Of a DNA stretch of 22,675 nt, positions 1 through 8,136 are shown in pieces. The notes under the pieces are model-generated. The model had not been told where the DNA came from. It was given only the letters and a program-made list of their open reading frames with translations, and did no database searches. Origin of the DNA: a virus. A program made the position numbers and the translations under genes. The stretch lies in IMG/VR virus record IMGVR_UViG_3300035698_012653, positions 1 to 22,675 of that record, one strand, 5' to 3'. The first letter of the stretch is position 1, and every line of letters begins with the position of its first letter.

Positions 1-412
1 ACTCGGTCATACCTACGATGGCAGTTATAAATATCTGATCACCATTAGAATAAGGGTGGCCGCTATCGGTAACCACCACAGGGTTTGCAGCTGTTGCACC
101 AGATATCGTAGTGGTTGACTCTAAAATTGCCCCACCGTTCTGGTATGGACGCATATATAGGTTACCAAATTCAAGATTGTAAGCTTGCTCTTCGTTAAAC
201 CTGAAAGATATGTTTCTGGTAATGTTAGCACTGTCTTTAACTTCTTTTATGAATTCAAGACCTGCTCTGTTAGATGTTCCACCTTCAGCATGTACAAAGA
301 AGTCATCGAGTACACTAACCGAGGATCCAAATTTTGATAAGTCGATACGAGCATAGGCCCCTTCAGAAAGGATACCACCGCCGAATGATATTTGAGGAAT
401 GTCTAATGGCAT
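1..412 (-). CDS. Phage stabilisation / tail tubular protein B-like, N-terminal part
   Basis: This gene starts at ATG 412-410 and runs off the left edge, so only about 137 residues are visible. I translated it by hand. The N-terminus reads MPLDIPQISFGGGILSEGAY, followed by an Arg-Ile-Asp stretch, a DDFFVHAEGGTSNRAGLEF block, and an FRFNEEQAYNLEFGNLYMR block. These match the start of the large podovirus tail or stabilisation proteins, which usually read F-x-GGELSP, then VxxxGGxxxRPG, then FxFxxEQxYxLEFG. Family members are normally many hundreds of residues long. The start codon directly abuts the TAA stop of the tail tube A-like gene, so the two are translationally coupled. The role in the tail is inferred from the family; the N-terminal match is clear. 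Confidence 0.75.
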   Translation of the reverse strand, partial: MPLDIPQISFGGGILSEGAYARIDLSKFGSSVSVLDDFFVHAEGGTSNRAGLEFIKEVKDSANITRNISFRFNEEQAYNLEFGNLYMRPYQNGGAILESTTTISGATAANPVVVTDSGHPYSNGDQIFITAIVGMTE

Positions 413-1009
413 TTAAAGTCTAGCCCTTTCCCATGGAGAGTCGAGCTCGACGTCGGCCTCTCCTTCGTTGCTGTCCATTGCTTGTGCACCTGCTAAGGTG
501 TTACGGTACACGGTTACTGCAGCCTGTTGAATGCTCTCAGACCCACTGAGTGCTGGCGCTAGTTCAGAAGCAAGATACCAGCCTAATGCACTGACGAACC
601 CGGGAGAAAACATCGACGAATTTTCGTTATCCCATGTGTATACTCCGGTCGCGCTTATAGTATCAGTTAATATTGAAAGACCAGACTTTGTCCCGTCGCC
701 TTCGACAAGATAAGGTACAGGCACATCAGCCTTGCTAGCACGTTGAATATATCTAAACTTTAAACAATCAGATGGGTAGTCATATCTATAACCCCAGGTC
801 GCAGGGGGTGAGCCTATATCGGTAAGTATTACCCGCCGTTTGGCGAAGTTCCAGTTATGGTCAGCTAACACAAACTGGCGAGCAACATCGTAATGGATCC
901 GACACTGTACCGCAGTATTGCCAGTGTCAGTTGTCAGATTAGATATTGTAGTCTTGGTCTGCTTAATATGAGCCAAGGCTAGATTGCATATTTGTGCTAC
1001 TGTTGCCAT
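413..1009 (-). CDS. Tail tubular protein A-like (gp11-like adaptor)
   Basis: The 198-aa product begins MATVAQICNLALAHIKQTK. A YDVARQFVLADHNWNFAKRR block follows at residues about 40-59. The pattern of an N-terminal helix with ALAxI, then YDxxRxxxLxxHxWNFAxRR, is the signature of T7 gp11-like tail tubular protein A. That protein joins the portal ring to the tail tube in podoviruses. The usual family length is about 180-220 aa, so this one looks complete. It lies 2 bp downstream of the 102-aa gene and abuts the stabilisation protein gene, as in many podovirus tail modules. The family call is made from sequence; the position in the virion is inferred. Confidence 0.8.
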   Translation of the reverse strand: MATVAQICNLALAHIKQTKTTISNLTTDTGNTAVQCRIHYDVARQFVLADHNWNFAKRRVILTDIGSPPATWGYRYDYPSDCLKFRYIQRASKADVPVPYLVEGDGTKSGLSILTDTISATGVYTWDNENSSMFSPGFVSALGWYLASELAPALSGSESIQQAAVTVYRNTLAGAQAMDSNEGEADVELDSPWERARL

Positions 1010-1011
1010 AA

Positions 1012-1320
1012 TTAGTCTTCCCCGTACAGACGTTCAGCGACGGACAATTCGCCATCTGGTTTGATTTCCATGTCTGTGATTTGAAGCGTCATAGATCTTT
1101 CTGTGCCAATATCGCCGGGTTCTAAATCTACCTGGGTGACAACAGCAATTGCTTTGAAAATACATTCTTCGCCTACCTGCTTGAGTGGTAAGTTAAGCTT
1201 ATCGAGTTCAGATCTGTCGAGGTGGATGCGTAAACCATATGGATATTCAGGACGATCAGGATCGGAGTTGACCATGGTATTGGTTTCTAACTCAGTCCGG
1301 TTTAATTTCATGTTTGGCAT
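1012..1320 (-). CDS. Capsid staple-like small virion protein
   Basis: The product is a 102-aa acidic protein. Its middle reads YPYGLRIHLDRSELDKLNLP, followed by a Val-Gly-Glu and a hydrophobic strand. This resembles a widespread phage family with a (Y)P(Y/W)GLxIxLxxxxLxKLGL motif, sometimes annotated as capsid staple protein. The gene lies between the head and tail genes, which suits a minor head protein. A strong hairpin lies just upstream (1339-1364), so its expression relative to the capsid genes may be reduced. The function rests on family resemblance from memory and is tentative. Confidence 0.5.
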   Translation of the reverse strand: MPNMKLNRTELETNTMVNSDPDRPEYPYGLRIHLDRSELDKLNLPLKQVGEECIFKAIAVVTQVDLEPGDIGTERSMTLQITDMEIKPDGELSVAERLYGED

Positions 1321-1338
1321 AATGACCTCGTGGAAAGT

Positions 1339-1364
1339 GAGGGGTCAGTTTTACCTGACCCCTC
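1339..1364 (-). terminator. 10-bp perfect hairpin between head and tail genes
   Basis: The arms 1339-1348 and 1355-1364 are perfect 10-bp complements (GAGGGGTCAG / CTGACCCCTC) with a 6-nt loop. The hairpin fills the only gap between the 61-aa and 102-aa leftward genes. In the leftward direction the stem is followed by only a short T-run (ACTTTCC), so a weak terminator, attenuator or RNA-stabilising stem is more likely than a full stop. Confidence 0.55.
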
Positions 1365-1369
1365 GGTTT

Positions 1370-1555
1370 TCATAAAGGGGTATCAAGTTCGTCATCGAGG
1401 TCTTTGGATGGAGCCTTTAGTATAACCTTCTTAGGGGCTTTACCTACTTCAACCATCCAGGATTTTGAGAATTCTTTCTTATCAATATCAAATTCTTCAC
1501 CTGGGTCACGAACTTTTGATCCGTAATAGCCTTTGAGTGTTGCTTGGACTTTCAT
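1370..1555 (-). CDS. Small conserved phage head-region protein, function unknown
   Basis: The product is a 61-aa charged protein. It begins MKVQATLKGYYGSKVRDPGE, then a DIDKKEFSKSWMVEV stretch. Small proteins with this layout (K-A-T-x-x-G-Y-Y, then a Phe-Ser-x-x-Trp-Met motif) are common beside phage head genes and are likely minor head or connector components. The C-terminus is Lys/Asp-rich and probably flexible. It sits 12 bp after the Bbp16-like gene and before the 1339-1364 hairpin. I do not know its function. Confidence 0.6.
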   Translation of the reverse strand: MKVQATLKGYYGSKVRDPGEEFDIDKKEFSKSWMVEVGKAPKKVILKAPSKDLDDELDTPL

Positions 1556-1567
1556 GGATCATATCCC

Positions 1568-2014
1568 TTAGTTGTTAGTTTGAACGCCCCAACAAATGCC
1601 AGCAGTACAAGTGCCCGCAGTTGTTGTTGCGCCAGCAATAACGTAATTGATGCGAACATAACGAGACATATCGTTAGGCATAACAGCAACTTCGAATTGC
1701 ATACCGGCTACTAGCTCAGCAAGAGCGTACACACGAGACTGTGCAACAATCTTGTTAGCTGTTGAGAAACCGACAGCCGTATCTGTTTCAATTTGAAACT
1801 GGACAGTAGCTGCTCCACCTGAAGTGAAAGTTTCTGTAACCTGTGTTAGGATTGGAACAGGCATGCCTTTACCTACATCGCGAGCAAGAGCGGCTGCAGC
1901 ACCGAAGACGGTACCACTTGCACCCATGTCGATAATGTTTGTAGAGGCAACTGTCTGAACTGTAGTTGACAGGTCTTGATCTTCTGAGAAGATTGCTTGT
2001 GCAGACAAAATCAT
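1568..2014 (-). CDS. Bbp16-family capsid cement protein
   Basis: The start chosen is the ATG at 2014, because AAAGGAAA lies just upstream. A longer frame to 2101 would overlap the capsid gene and has an unrelated N-terminus. The 148-aa product begins MILSAQAIFSEDQDLSTTVQ and continues with STNIIDMG. It later has GGAATVQFQIETD and a C-terminal YVRINYVIAGATTTAGTCTA. This matches the Bbp16 family of capsid cement proteins, known from Bordetella phage BPP-1 to sit on the capsid surface as jelly-roll dimers. It directly follows the major capsid gene, as in BPP-1. It should be made in amounts similar to the capsid protein. Confidence 0.8.
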   Translation of the reverse strand: MILSAQAIFSEDQDLSTTVQTVASTNIIDMGASGTVFGAAAALARDVGKGMPVPILTQVTETFTSGGAATVQFQIETDTAVGFSTANKIVAQSRVYALAELVAGMQFEVAVMPNDMSRYVRINYVIAGATTTAGTCTAGICWGVQTNN

Positions 2015-2042
2015 AGGATTTCCTTTCGTTTGTCTATGAAGC

Positions 2043-3056
2043 TTAGACGATCCGAGCTTCAGTGTTGAGGAGAGCATCCGTCTCACGAATAGGAATGCCA
2101 CGATATGTCAGTACTTCAGCACCTTCAATTTCGCCTGGCTTAAGACGAGTGAAGTTATCAGAAGAACCAGCGTTTGATGCCAAAGCATCGAGTGCTTCAA
2201 GGACGTCACGGTTGCAATAAATTGCCTGACGACCAACACCTGCATCGCCACGGCGCATACGAGACTGAAGCTTGTAGTAAGCTTTACGCATGAAGTCGTA
2301 GAGAGCAACAGAGCCAGCGTCCATTAGGCTCACATCGACGTTTGCGATGCGAGAGTTATAACGCCAGTCTTTTACTGCACAACCCATGTGCCATGTGAAT
2401 TTCTCTTCTTCAACATAGTAAGGGTTGCTTGAACCGTCCAACACACGTTGGCGACCCATGTCTTCACGTTGAAGACCAGCTTGAGTTCCTTCAGGATAAA
2501 GGAGGTGAGTGAAGCGATCGCCCCAGGTAACAAACCAAATGGATGTGTTATCTGAGCCAGTGCCACCAGCATCAATGATCTGGTTGCCAGCGCCGTTACC
2601 CGCAAGGGCACCATAACGAGCAGACAAACCCTTGAACTTTTCAGGAGTGGTCGCTGTGTCGTGATAGAAAAGACCTGAACCCATTTCCTGGTTCATGGAC
2701 TCGATGAAGGACATAGCTTCGTTCAAACGAACTGCAGGCTTGTTCTTCGCCAGTTTCAAAAGACGTTCGTCAATCGTTGACAAACCTTCCAAGAAGCCAG
2801 TCGTATCGGTGACTTGCTGTGTGGTTGATTTAGATTGAGCGATACCTTTGTAAAGCTGACCCCAAGATACGGATGGGAGACCGGTACGAGTGGTATGCAA
2901 ATGCTCACCACCCTTGTTGCATTCCATTGCAACTGCATCATCCAGAATAGGGTTCATCTGTTTCAGCAATTCAATGATAGTAGCAATAGAACCGTTAGGA
3001 TCCTGTTGCTTGATTACGTCAATCATATCGACGTATGTCGCTCCGAGTGTAGCCAT
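2043..3056 (-). CDS. Major capsid protein (Bbp17-like)
   Basis: The 337-aa product begins MATLGATYVDMIDVIKQQDP. Notable blocks are TRTGLPSVSWGQLYKG near residue 57, SFIESMNQEMGSGLFYHD near 117, and a central IWFVTWGDRFTHLLYPEG block. These are typical of the major capsid family that in BPP-1 is Bbp17 and has a topologically permuted HK97-like fold. The context supports this call, with scaffold upstream and Bbp16-type cement protein downstream. There is no N-terminal delta domain, because the scaffold is a separate gene. The capsid identity is well supported; the exact fold is inferred from the family. Confidence 0.85.
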   Translation of the reverse strand: MATLGATYVDMIDVIKQQDPNGSIATIIELLKQMNPILDDAVAMECNKGGEHLHTTRTGLPSVSWGQLYKGIAQSKSTTQQVTDTTGFLEGLSTIDERLLKLAKNKPAVRLNEAMSFIESMNQEMGSGLFYHDTATTPEKFKGLSARYGALAGNGAGNQIIDAGGTGSDNTSIWFVTWGDRFTHLLYPEGTQAGLQREDMGRQRVLDGSSNPYYVEEEKFTWHMGCAVKDWRYNSRIANVDVSLMDAGSVALYDFMRKAYYKLQSRMRRGDAGVGRQAIYCNRDVLEALDALASNAGSSDNFTRLKPGEIEGAEVLTYRGIPIRETDALLNTEARIV

Positions 3057-3063
3057 GAGTTAA

Positions 3064-3759
3064 TTACTCCTTGTTCTGGCCGTATAGGATTTCAGCTGCG
3101 TCCTTCTTTGTCGAAGCCGGTCGGCCGCGAGAAAGAGTATCTTCAGCTAAGGTTTCACCGACGCGATTTAGCAGCCGGATAAGTGACGGGTTCTCACCGT
3201 ACATCTTATTCGTCTTTAACAGGGTAACCATTTCCTTATCGCCATAACGTTCTGCAGCTGCAAGGACGTTAGGAATAGTCGTCGTGACGAACTTCTTTCC
3301 ACCGATATCTGGATCAGAGTGAACTTCACCTCGCCATTCTGAGAATTTGGTTTCCCAGTCTGCTGCTTGCGACTTAACCATCTCGGCTCGGAAATTAACC
3401 ATGGATTGGGCATCTTCTTTAGATAACCCTTTTCCCTCGTTCATCCCTTGAGCCAACTCTTTGAAACTACCTAAAGCAGCCTCATCGATCGTAATGCCTT
3501 CCGGCATTTCCAGGTCGTCGTAGCTTACAGCATCCGCCTCATCGTCGTCACCGTCTTCCTCGTCTCCATCGGAGCCCTTGGTTTCGTCGGTATCGTCTGA
3601 GTCATCAGCGGTCTTTCCATCAGCGCCCTCGGTATCGTCTGTCGGTTTGACGTCCTTGGTTGCTTCGGTTTCCTGACTCAAAATTGTTGAGTCAGTATCT
3701 TGGGCATCTGTGTCACCAACGGTATCGGTGATTTCTTCCGCAGGTAGTTGATCAGCCAT
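3064..3759 (-). CDS. Capsid scaffolding protein
   Basis: The product is a 231-aa protein. The first ~90 residues are very acidic and rich in Thr, Asp and Glu (for example GSDGDEEDGDDDEAD), and are probably disordered. The rest is helical and charged, with MVNFRAEMVKSQAADWETKF in the middle and a basic C-terminal RGRPASTKKDAAEILYG stretch. This layout, directly upstream of a major capsid gene, is typical of podovirus scaffolding or assembly proteins, which help procapsid assembly and then leave. Its 5' end overlaps the Bbp19-like gene by 8 bp. The assignment comes from composition and position rather than from a motif. Confidence 0.75.
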   Translation of the reverse strand: MADQLPAEEITDTVGDTDAQDTDSTILSQETEATKDVKPTDDTEGADGKTADDSDDTDETKGSDGDEEDGDDDEADAVSYDDLEMPEGITIDEAALGSFKELAQGMNEGKGLSKEDAQSMVNFRAEMVKSQAADWETKFSEWRGEVHSDPDIGGKKFVTTTIPNVLAAAERYGDKEMVTLLKTNKMYGENPSLIRLLNRVGETLAEDTLSRGRPASTKKDAAEILYGQNKE

Positions 3760-4060
3760 TATCTTTCTCCGGTAATTGTTTCATCATCATATCTGCAAAC
3801 GCTTGAGGGTTTGCTTCCATGATTTCTTGGTATAACCATAAACCTATATCACGCTTTCCAAGATTATAAAACGTGGTACTGTTACCTGTAAACATGTCAG
3901 GGGCCAGCATTTTAGATTGATCTAGTATGCGCCAAACGAAAGCTTTACCTGCTGGTGTGTTGAGGACAGTCTCTAAATCTACGAGTTCATCCCGACGACG
4001 TTCAGCTACGGCACGTTTACCTTTAGCGACTTGTTTGGCATCAGTGTAATCAGTTGTCAT
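3752..4060 (-). CDS. Bbp19-family phage protein
   Basis: The 102-aa product has GKAFVWRILDQSKMLAPDMF at about residues 53-72 and GKRDIGLWLYQEIMEANPQA at about 68-88. The pattern of G-x-x-x-x-W-x-L, a Cys- or Lys-containing turn, then (E)GxRDxGLWL and a Pro, is characteristic of the Bbp19-like domain found between portal and scaffold genes in BPP-1-like phages. Its role in the head is unknown. It overlaps the end of the portal gene by 4 bp (ATGA) and the scaffold gene by 8 bp, so the three are translationally coupled. Confidence 0.7.
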   Translation of the reverse strand: MTTDYTDAKQVAKGKRAVAERRRDELVDLETVLNTPAGKAFVWRILDQSKMLAPDMFTGNSTTFYNLGKRDIGLWLYQEIMEANPQAFADMMMKQLPEKDNG

Positions 4061-5775
4061 TGTGGTTGTCGCCCTGCTACTGCACCAAGGATACCAGATA
4101 AGGCGTTACCACCATTGCCTGTATCCATTTTAGAAAGTTGACCGGCTGTGTCAACCATACCGGCCATTGCTTGTTGATCTTTAGCTTGTTGCTCTTGAGC
4201 TGCTCGTTGTTTGCGTATTACCGCAACCTTGTCGTCGCTGTTGACTGCACTGTTAGGGACACCTAAGTCTTCAGCCATGCTATCGGCCAGTTCGTCCTCG
4301 TTGATCTTGTCAAGTACTCCCGGCTTCAAGGATGCCAGTTGAGCAACAAAGCCTGTCCATTCGGTCATTGCACCAGTACTAACTAATCGCTGAGCTTGGG
4401 CCAAGACAGATATGTACTCGATCTTCAGTTCGGACCCAGCAAGTTCAGCAGGAGGTGGTGGTAATAGCATTTTACCTGTGCCCTTCCACCCAGGTTGGCT
4501 GAGTTCAATTAAGCGTGCAAACGTCCGATCGATCAAAGGATCTAACAGTTCATCGTGCATGCTCTCAAGGACTGGACCTAACTGTAATAGTTTTTCTTCC
4601 TGGCGAGCGGCAATCTCGGTAGCTGATCGAACATCGTCTTGGCGGCTCATCATCAGGAATAAATCAACATAAAATGCCCGGTTGATACGGTCTTCAGTCT
4701 GTTGAATGTCAGCACGTAGCTCATTAACCCTGGGATCCACCTGGTAAACAGGGCGAAAGATATTGTTAGGATCATCACTGAAGTTGTTAGCGCCAGGCAG
4801 CAGGCTTGTATTGCCATTCTTCATTGATGATGGAGCTGTTGTTGGAGGGGCGACCATTTTAGCAACTGCTTTGCCCTTCTCTTTCTCTTGAACCTGCAAG
4901 GCTCGGCTATCACCAAGTGCGTCCATACCGGGCGACATACCATAAGTGTCACCGGACTTTGAGTCCCAGCGGGGTGCCAAGATAGGAAAGTCACGGTAGC
5001 CTTTGACAGCTAGGTATTTCTCACCACCAACACCGTCTGCGCCTGGCTCATATGATACAGAGCGATAAGTAAACTTCTTATCTAGTTTAAACTCTTCGTA
5101 ATCGGCAGTTTCTACTGGTTCAATCAGATGAGCAACCCGTACCCAAGCGTTGTAGTTACCATTGTCGTAGTTGTTCCTGGTAGCGGTAGACACATTCTCA
5201 AGTCCGAACTTACCGATAACCTGGTTGACACTCATCTCATATTCACGAGCAAACGTGTCTACTCGCAGTTCACCGTTAATGTCAAGCATATACTCCCCGG
5301 TTTCAAACGGGGTGAACCTGGTGATTGTTTCGAAGTCATCTTCCTGGATCATGGCTGATGTGCCAATAACCCCGGCTGACTCGTATATACCTGGTAAAGT
5401 CTTATACAGGTTCGAACTAGCAAACACTCTATACATGAGACGTTCAACTGTGTCAAGCCATTCGCGAACAGGGCCAAAAGCATTCATTGCATGGTCAGGT
5501 GGTTGAACACGGAACCAAGGACGAGCGGGACTTGTGATACCTGTCATCATGCCCGAAGCTAAAGTACGACGAGCAAACAGTGGAGTGTTGTTGCTCAAGA
5601 AGTTCCTGCGGTTGCCTTTGTTCCGATCGGCTTCAAAGAATTTACCTTTGCGAGGACTAAACTGGGTGATGAGTTCTTTCCAGTGTGGATCCCAGGACGA
5701 CCGCTCAGACTTCATGTCAACAATACGTCGGTTGACATGTTCCCGGTGTGATCTACGGTTCTTAGTTATTGCCAT
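4057..5775 (-). CDS. Portal protein (podovirus head-to-tail connector)
   Basis: The 572-aa product begins MAITKNRRSHREHVNRRIVD, followed by a basic W-x-x-x-x-x-x-x-x-x-P-R block (HWKELITQFSPRKGKF). Other typical stretches are LASGMMTGITSPARPWFRVQ near residue 72, FSSNLYKTLP-like residues around 118, and a C-terminal region with DIQQTEDRINRAFYVDLFLM and a TATEIAARQEEK-type helix. These match the podoviral head-to-tail connector family, a dodecameric ring at one capsid vertex through which DNA enters. The length is normal for the family. The C-terminal ~60 residues are Gln-, Ala- and Gly-rich and probably flexible. Confidence 0.9.
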   Translation of the reverse strand: MAITKNRRSHREHVNRRIVDMKSERSSWDPHWKELITQFSPRKGKFFEADRNKGNRRNFLSNNTPLFARRTLASGMMTGITSPARPWFRVQPPDHAMNAFGPVREWLDTVERLMYRVFASSNLYKTLPGIYESAGVIGTSAMIQEDDFETITRFTPFETGEYMLDINGELRVDTFAREYEMSVNQVIGKFGLENVSTATRNNYDNGNYNAWVRVAHLIEPVETADYEEFKLDKKFTYRSVSYEPGADGVGGEKYLAVKGYRDFPILAPRWDSKSGDTYGMSPGMDALGDSRALQVQEKEKGKAVAKMVAPPTTAPSSMKNGNTSLLPGANNFSDDPNNIFRPVYQVDPRVNELRADIQQTEDRINRAFYVDLFLMMSRQDDVRSATEIAARQEEKLLQLGPVLESMHDELLDPLIDRTFARLIELSQPGWKGTGKMLLPPPPAELAGSELKIEYISVLAQAQRLVSTGAMTEWTGFVAQLASLKPGVLDKINEDELADSMAEDLGVPNSAVNSDDKVAVIRKQRAAQEQQAKDQQAMAGMVDTAGQLSKMDTGNGGNALSGILGAVAGRQPQ

Positions 5776-6051
5776 CTATTGACCCTCTCTCATGTTCAAT
5801 ACACCGATAGTCCACGTTGAGTTTCCTGTCCTTGTTGTCGCACATAACGTCAATGTTTCACCGGGCTGTAAAGTCGTTACGTCCTCGAATTCGTGTAACA
5901 CCGCTCCTGCATCAGCGACACTTACGGAGATCATGTTTGCTAAGTTACCAGTGTCCGTAACTGGGAATGGATCAACCGCACTAGCAACAAGGCCGTCATG
6001 GATTAAATGACGGCTTGCTGCAGGGTGTGTGATGATCGGGTCTTTAGCCAA
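5776..6051 (-). CDS. Small unknown protein upstream of portal (TTG start)
   Basis: The product is 91 aa from a TTG codon at 6051, supported by AGGCGG eight bases upstream; no earlier ATG is available. It begins MAKDPIITHPAASRHLIHDG and has a central run of short hydrophobic strands (NMISVSVADAGAVLHEF). The C-terminal half, LCATTRTGNSTWTIGVLNM, looks beta-rich. It contains no known motif that I recognise. It directly abuts the portal gene and lies in the virion operon, so a small structural or head-completion role is possible but unproven. Confidence 0.5.
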   Translation of the reverse strand: MAKDPIITHPAASRHLIHDGLVASAVDPFPVTDTGNLANMISVSVADAGAVLHEFEDVTTLQPGETLTLCATTRTGNSTWTIGVLNMREGQ

Positions 6052-6055
6052 AGTC

Positions 6056-6271
6056 TTAGCCGCCTAACAGCGTCGTTGAACCAGTGCTCTCAGTTGTTAA
6101 CAAACCTTGAGGACTTGTGAGGAATGTGGATTGACCACCTGCGAGAGACTTGATACGCTTCTGACTGTCATCCCTAGCTTTCTTAATAGCCGGGTCAGAC
6201 CGGTCAGCAACTTCAGGGGGTTTGATAGGGGCTGGGGGAGTGGCAGGAGCTGGAGCGCCACCGATGCACAT
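6056..6271 (-). CDS. Small Pro/Ala-rich podovirus protein, function unknown
   Basis: The 71-aa product begins MCIGGAPAPATPPAPIKPPE and ends with QSTFLTSPQGLLTTESTGST and TLLGG. The pattern of MCxGG, a Pro-rich segment, a short basic helix, then (S/T)xLTxPxGL and a terminal LLGG is recurrent among small proteins encoded next to podovirus portal genes. No function is known to me. AAAGGA lies eight bases before the ATG. It is transcribed between the 81-aa gene and the 91-aa gene. Confidence 0.6.
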   Translation of the reverse strand: MCIGGAPAPATPPAPIKPPEVADRSDPAIKKARDDSQKRIKSLAGGQSTFLTSPQGLLTTESTGSTTLLGG

Positions 6272-6274
6272 GGT

Positions 6275-6520
6275 CTATAATCCTTTAGAGAACGGGTTGA
6301 GGAAGTGGCAGGCAATCAGTACTCGATGTCGCCAGGCGTATACCTTGGGTGTGAACATACACTTAACTTTCCAGGCATATTCACGTACGATAACATCAAA
6401 CTGTTCCTGGGTGATGCCAACCTCGTTAGCAACCTTGTCAGCATGGTCAGCAAAGCCTTGATCCCATTCAAGACCAATCTGTTTGCAGTACTCTTTGCCT
6501 GATGCGTGGTTGTACTTCAT
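6275..6520 (-). CDS. Small unknown protein after large terminase
   Basis: I place the start at the ATG at 6520, giving 81 aa (MKYNHASGKEYCKQIGLEWD onward). An upstream GTG at 6583 would add 21 hydrophobic residues but has no better ribosome site and an unusual sequence. The middle is acidic and helical (GFADHADKVANEVGITQEQF). The C-terminus is aromatic and basic, with WKVKC, YAWRHRV and CHFLNPFSKGL. I recognise no family. It lies between the large terminase gene and the 71-aa gene, so it belongs to the late operon. Confidence 0.5.
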   Translation of the reverse strand: MKYNHASGKEYCKQIGLEWDQGFADHADKVANEVGITQEQFDVIVREYAWKVKCMFTPKVYAWRHRVLIACHFLNPFSKGL

Positions 6521-6597
6521 ATCATACCTATCAAATATTATCAAACAGGACGGATAATAAGGCACATTTAGTGTAAAAGACACCTAAAACTTCCAAG

Positions 6598-8136
6598 TCA
6601 GTCAGCATACGGGTCAAAGTCATGCTCAGTCTCAACTGTTGGTACATGGTGGGTACTACTGTTGACTACAGGACTGGCGAAGGTGAGGAACAACGCATCG
6701 GCCTCGTTAGGCGATGGAATGCCTTTCTTCTTCATGGACTCTTTGCTCTCGAGCTGTATCTTGCCGTCTAGTCTTGGGACAGTTTCAGGGCCGGTAATGT
6801 CTTGTCGAAGTGTATCGCTGTTTTCAACGGTGCCACCCTCTTTCAACCATTTCTTGCCCTGGTTCCACATGTGAGCTCTTAAGTTCAAGCACCCGATGTC
6901 AGGACTTTTACCACTGAACCAGATGATTTGCCAGTTGCGACCCATGTTTTTACCTACCGATACAACGCCTGTACCAAAGCCCCCGTCAACAAACACAGCG
7001 TCTGCTTTAAGTTCATCTTCGTACCTGGCAATCACGTTAGCCATTTCAACGTCGTTATCATTCTTGGTAAATTTCTCCAGGAGCTTCGAATAATTACCCT
7101 GACGCATATAGATCACGAACTCATCGTCGCCTGACCACGCCGGGTCAACGCCAATGATGACTGGTGCGAAACTATACTGATGCTCTTTTAGGGAAACAGA
7201 CCGGTCAACAGCTGCATCGAAGTCGGCTTCACTAATGAACTGCATAGCCGACTGGGATGGGAACATACCACGGATACGGATCTTAACATGATCGCTACTC
7301 TCGCCATAATCATCGATGAGCTCTTGTAAATACTTCTTGTTCGTGATCTGCACTTCACGGCTATCAATACGGTATGTCTTCCATCTGTGTTTAAACTTAC
7401 GCCAACATTCTCTAAAGTACCCACTGTTTCTTGTAGGGTTACCGAAGTTAAACTGCATTGGCTCACCATCAGTCAAACCACCGTCTTGAACTTTGTAAAT
7501 CACATCCGGAATAGCTGAACCTTCATCGTTGAGATAAAACGAGGTGCTATCCACAGCGTGTTGACCTGCGAATGACTCAGAGTTCTCTTCTCGACATGTT
7601 TGAGCAGAACAAAACCATGAGTCTTTGTAATCTTTATGGTATATACGTTCGCCACCAACAACGAACCAATGTGAGGTAACACTCAGTTTGAACCATTTCT
7701 TAATTTGTGCCCATGTCTTAGTTTGGAGTTGAACGAACGTATTAGCAGTCACTGTGCCTTGAGCGTTTGGTCGCGTGCTCATGATCCAGTTACACAACCA
7801 GCCAGTCATTGCTGATTTACCAACACCATGGCCTGATGTCACAGCCATTCGTATTGCATCGACAGCGTTCACACCATCAAAACCGTTCTCTCTGACTTGG
7901 TCACCTAAATCATCTAGAAACTCACAAGCCCATTTGTCTGGGCCATACTTGGATCCTGGATATCTGGATTTCCATGGTTCCACAAGTTCTACGACTTGGA
8001 TGCTTGGATCCGATGTCCAAGGATATGAATACATGACGTGCCCTAATGGATCTGCGTAGAACGACGCCATATCTTCGGACAACATCCTATTAAAACTGTC
8101 AACTTCGCTTTGATTTTGGCTTTGCGGCTGCGACAC
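6598..8136 (-). CDS. terL: Terminase large subunit
   Basis: This is the DNA-packaging motor and nuclease. I choose GTG at 8136, because AGGAGG (8146-8151) lies nine bases upstream; this gives 512 aa. The ATG at 8085 has only a weak, very close AGGA. Residue positions below are for the 512-aa form. The ATPase domain has Walker A SGHGVGKS at 101-108 and a LNDEGS box with the catalytic Asp-Glu at 204-205. The nuclease domain has IIGVDPAWSGDD (Asp 331), a VFVDGGFG strand (Asp 384) and PNEADALFLTF (Asp 480), the expected three acidic RNase H-like positions. The gene overlaps the small terminase gene by 38 bp. It is confidently a terminase. Confidence 0.93.
   Translation of the reverse strand: MSQPQSQNQSEVDSFNRMLSEDMASFYADPLGHVMYSYPWTSDPSIQVVELVEPWKSRYPGSKYGPDKWACEFLDDLGDQVRENGFDGVNAVDAIRMAVTSGHGVGKSAMTGWLCNWIMSTRPNAQGTVTANTFVQLQTKTWAQIKKWFKLSVTSHWFVVGGERIYHKDYKDSWFCSAQTCREENSESFAGQHAVDSTSFYLNDEGSAIPDVIYKVQDGGLTDGEPMQFNFGNPTRNSGYFRECWRKFKHRWKTYRIDSREVQITNKKYLQELIDDYGESSDHVKIRIRGMFPSQSAMQFISEADFDAAVDRSVSLKEHQYSFAPVIIGVDPAWSGDDEFVIYMRQGNYSKLLEKFTKNDNDVEMANVIARYEDELKADAVFVDGGFGTGVVSVGKNMGRNWQIIWFSGKSPDIGCLNLRAHMWNQGKKWLKEGGTVENSDTLRQDITGPETVPRLDGKIQLESKESMKKKGIPSPNEADALFLTFASPVVNSSTHHVPTVETEHDFDPYAD

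Noticed and set aside
2015-2101. Longer N-terminus of the Bbp16-like protein
   Set aside because: The extra 29 residues overlap the capsid gene, do not fit the family, and the ATG at 2014 has a strong ribosome site.
2835-3182. 115-aa rightward frame opposite capsid and scaffold genes
   Set aside because: It spans two confident genes on the other strand and has no recognisable content.
6521-6583. GTG start at 6583 for the small gene after terL
   Set aside because: There is no convincing ribosome site, and the added 21 residues look like translated leader; ATG 6520 is preferred.
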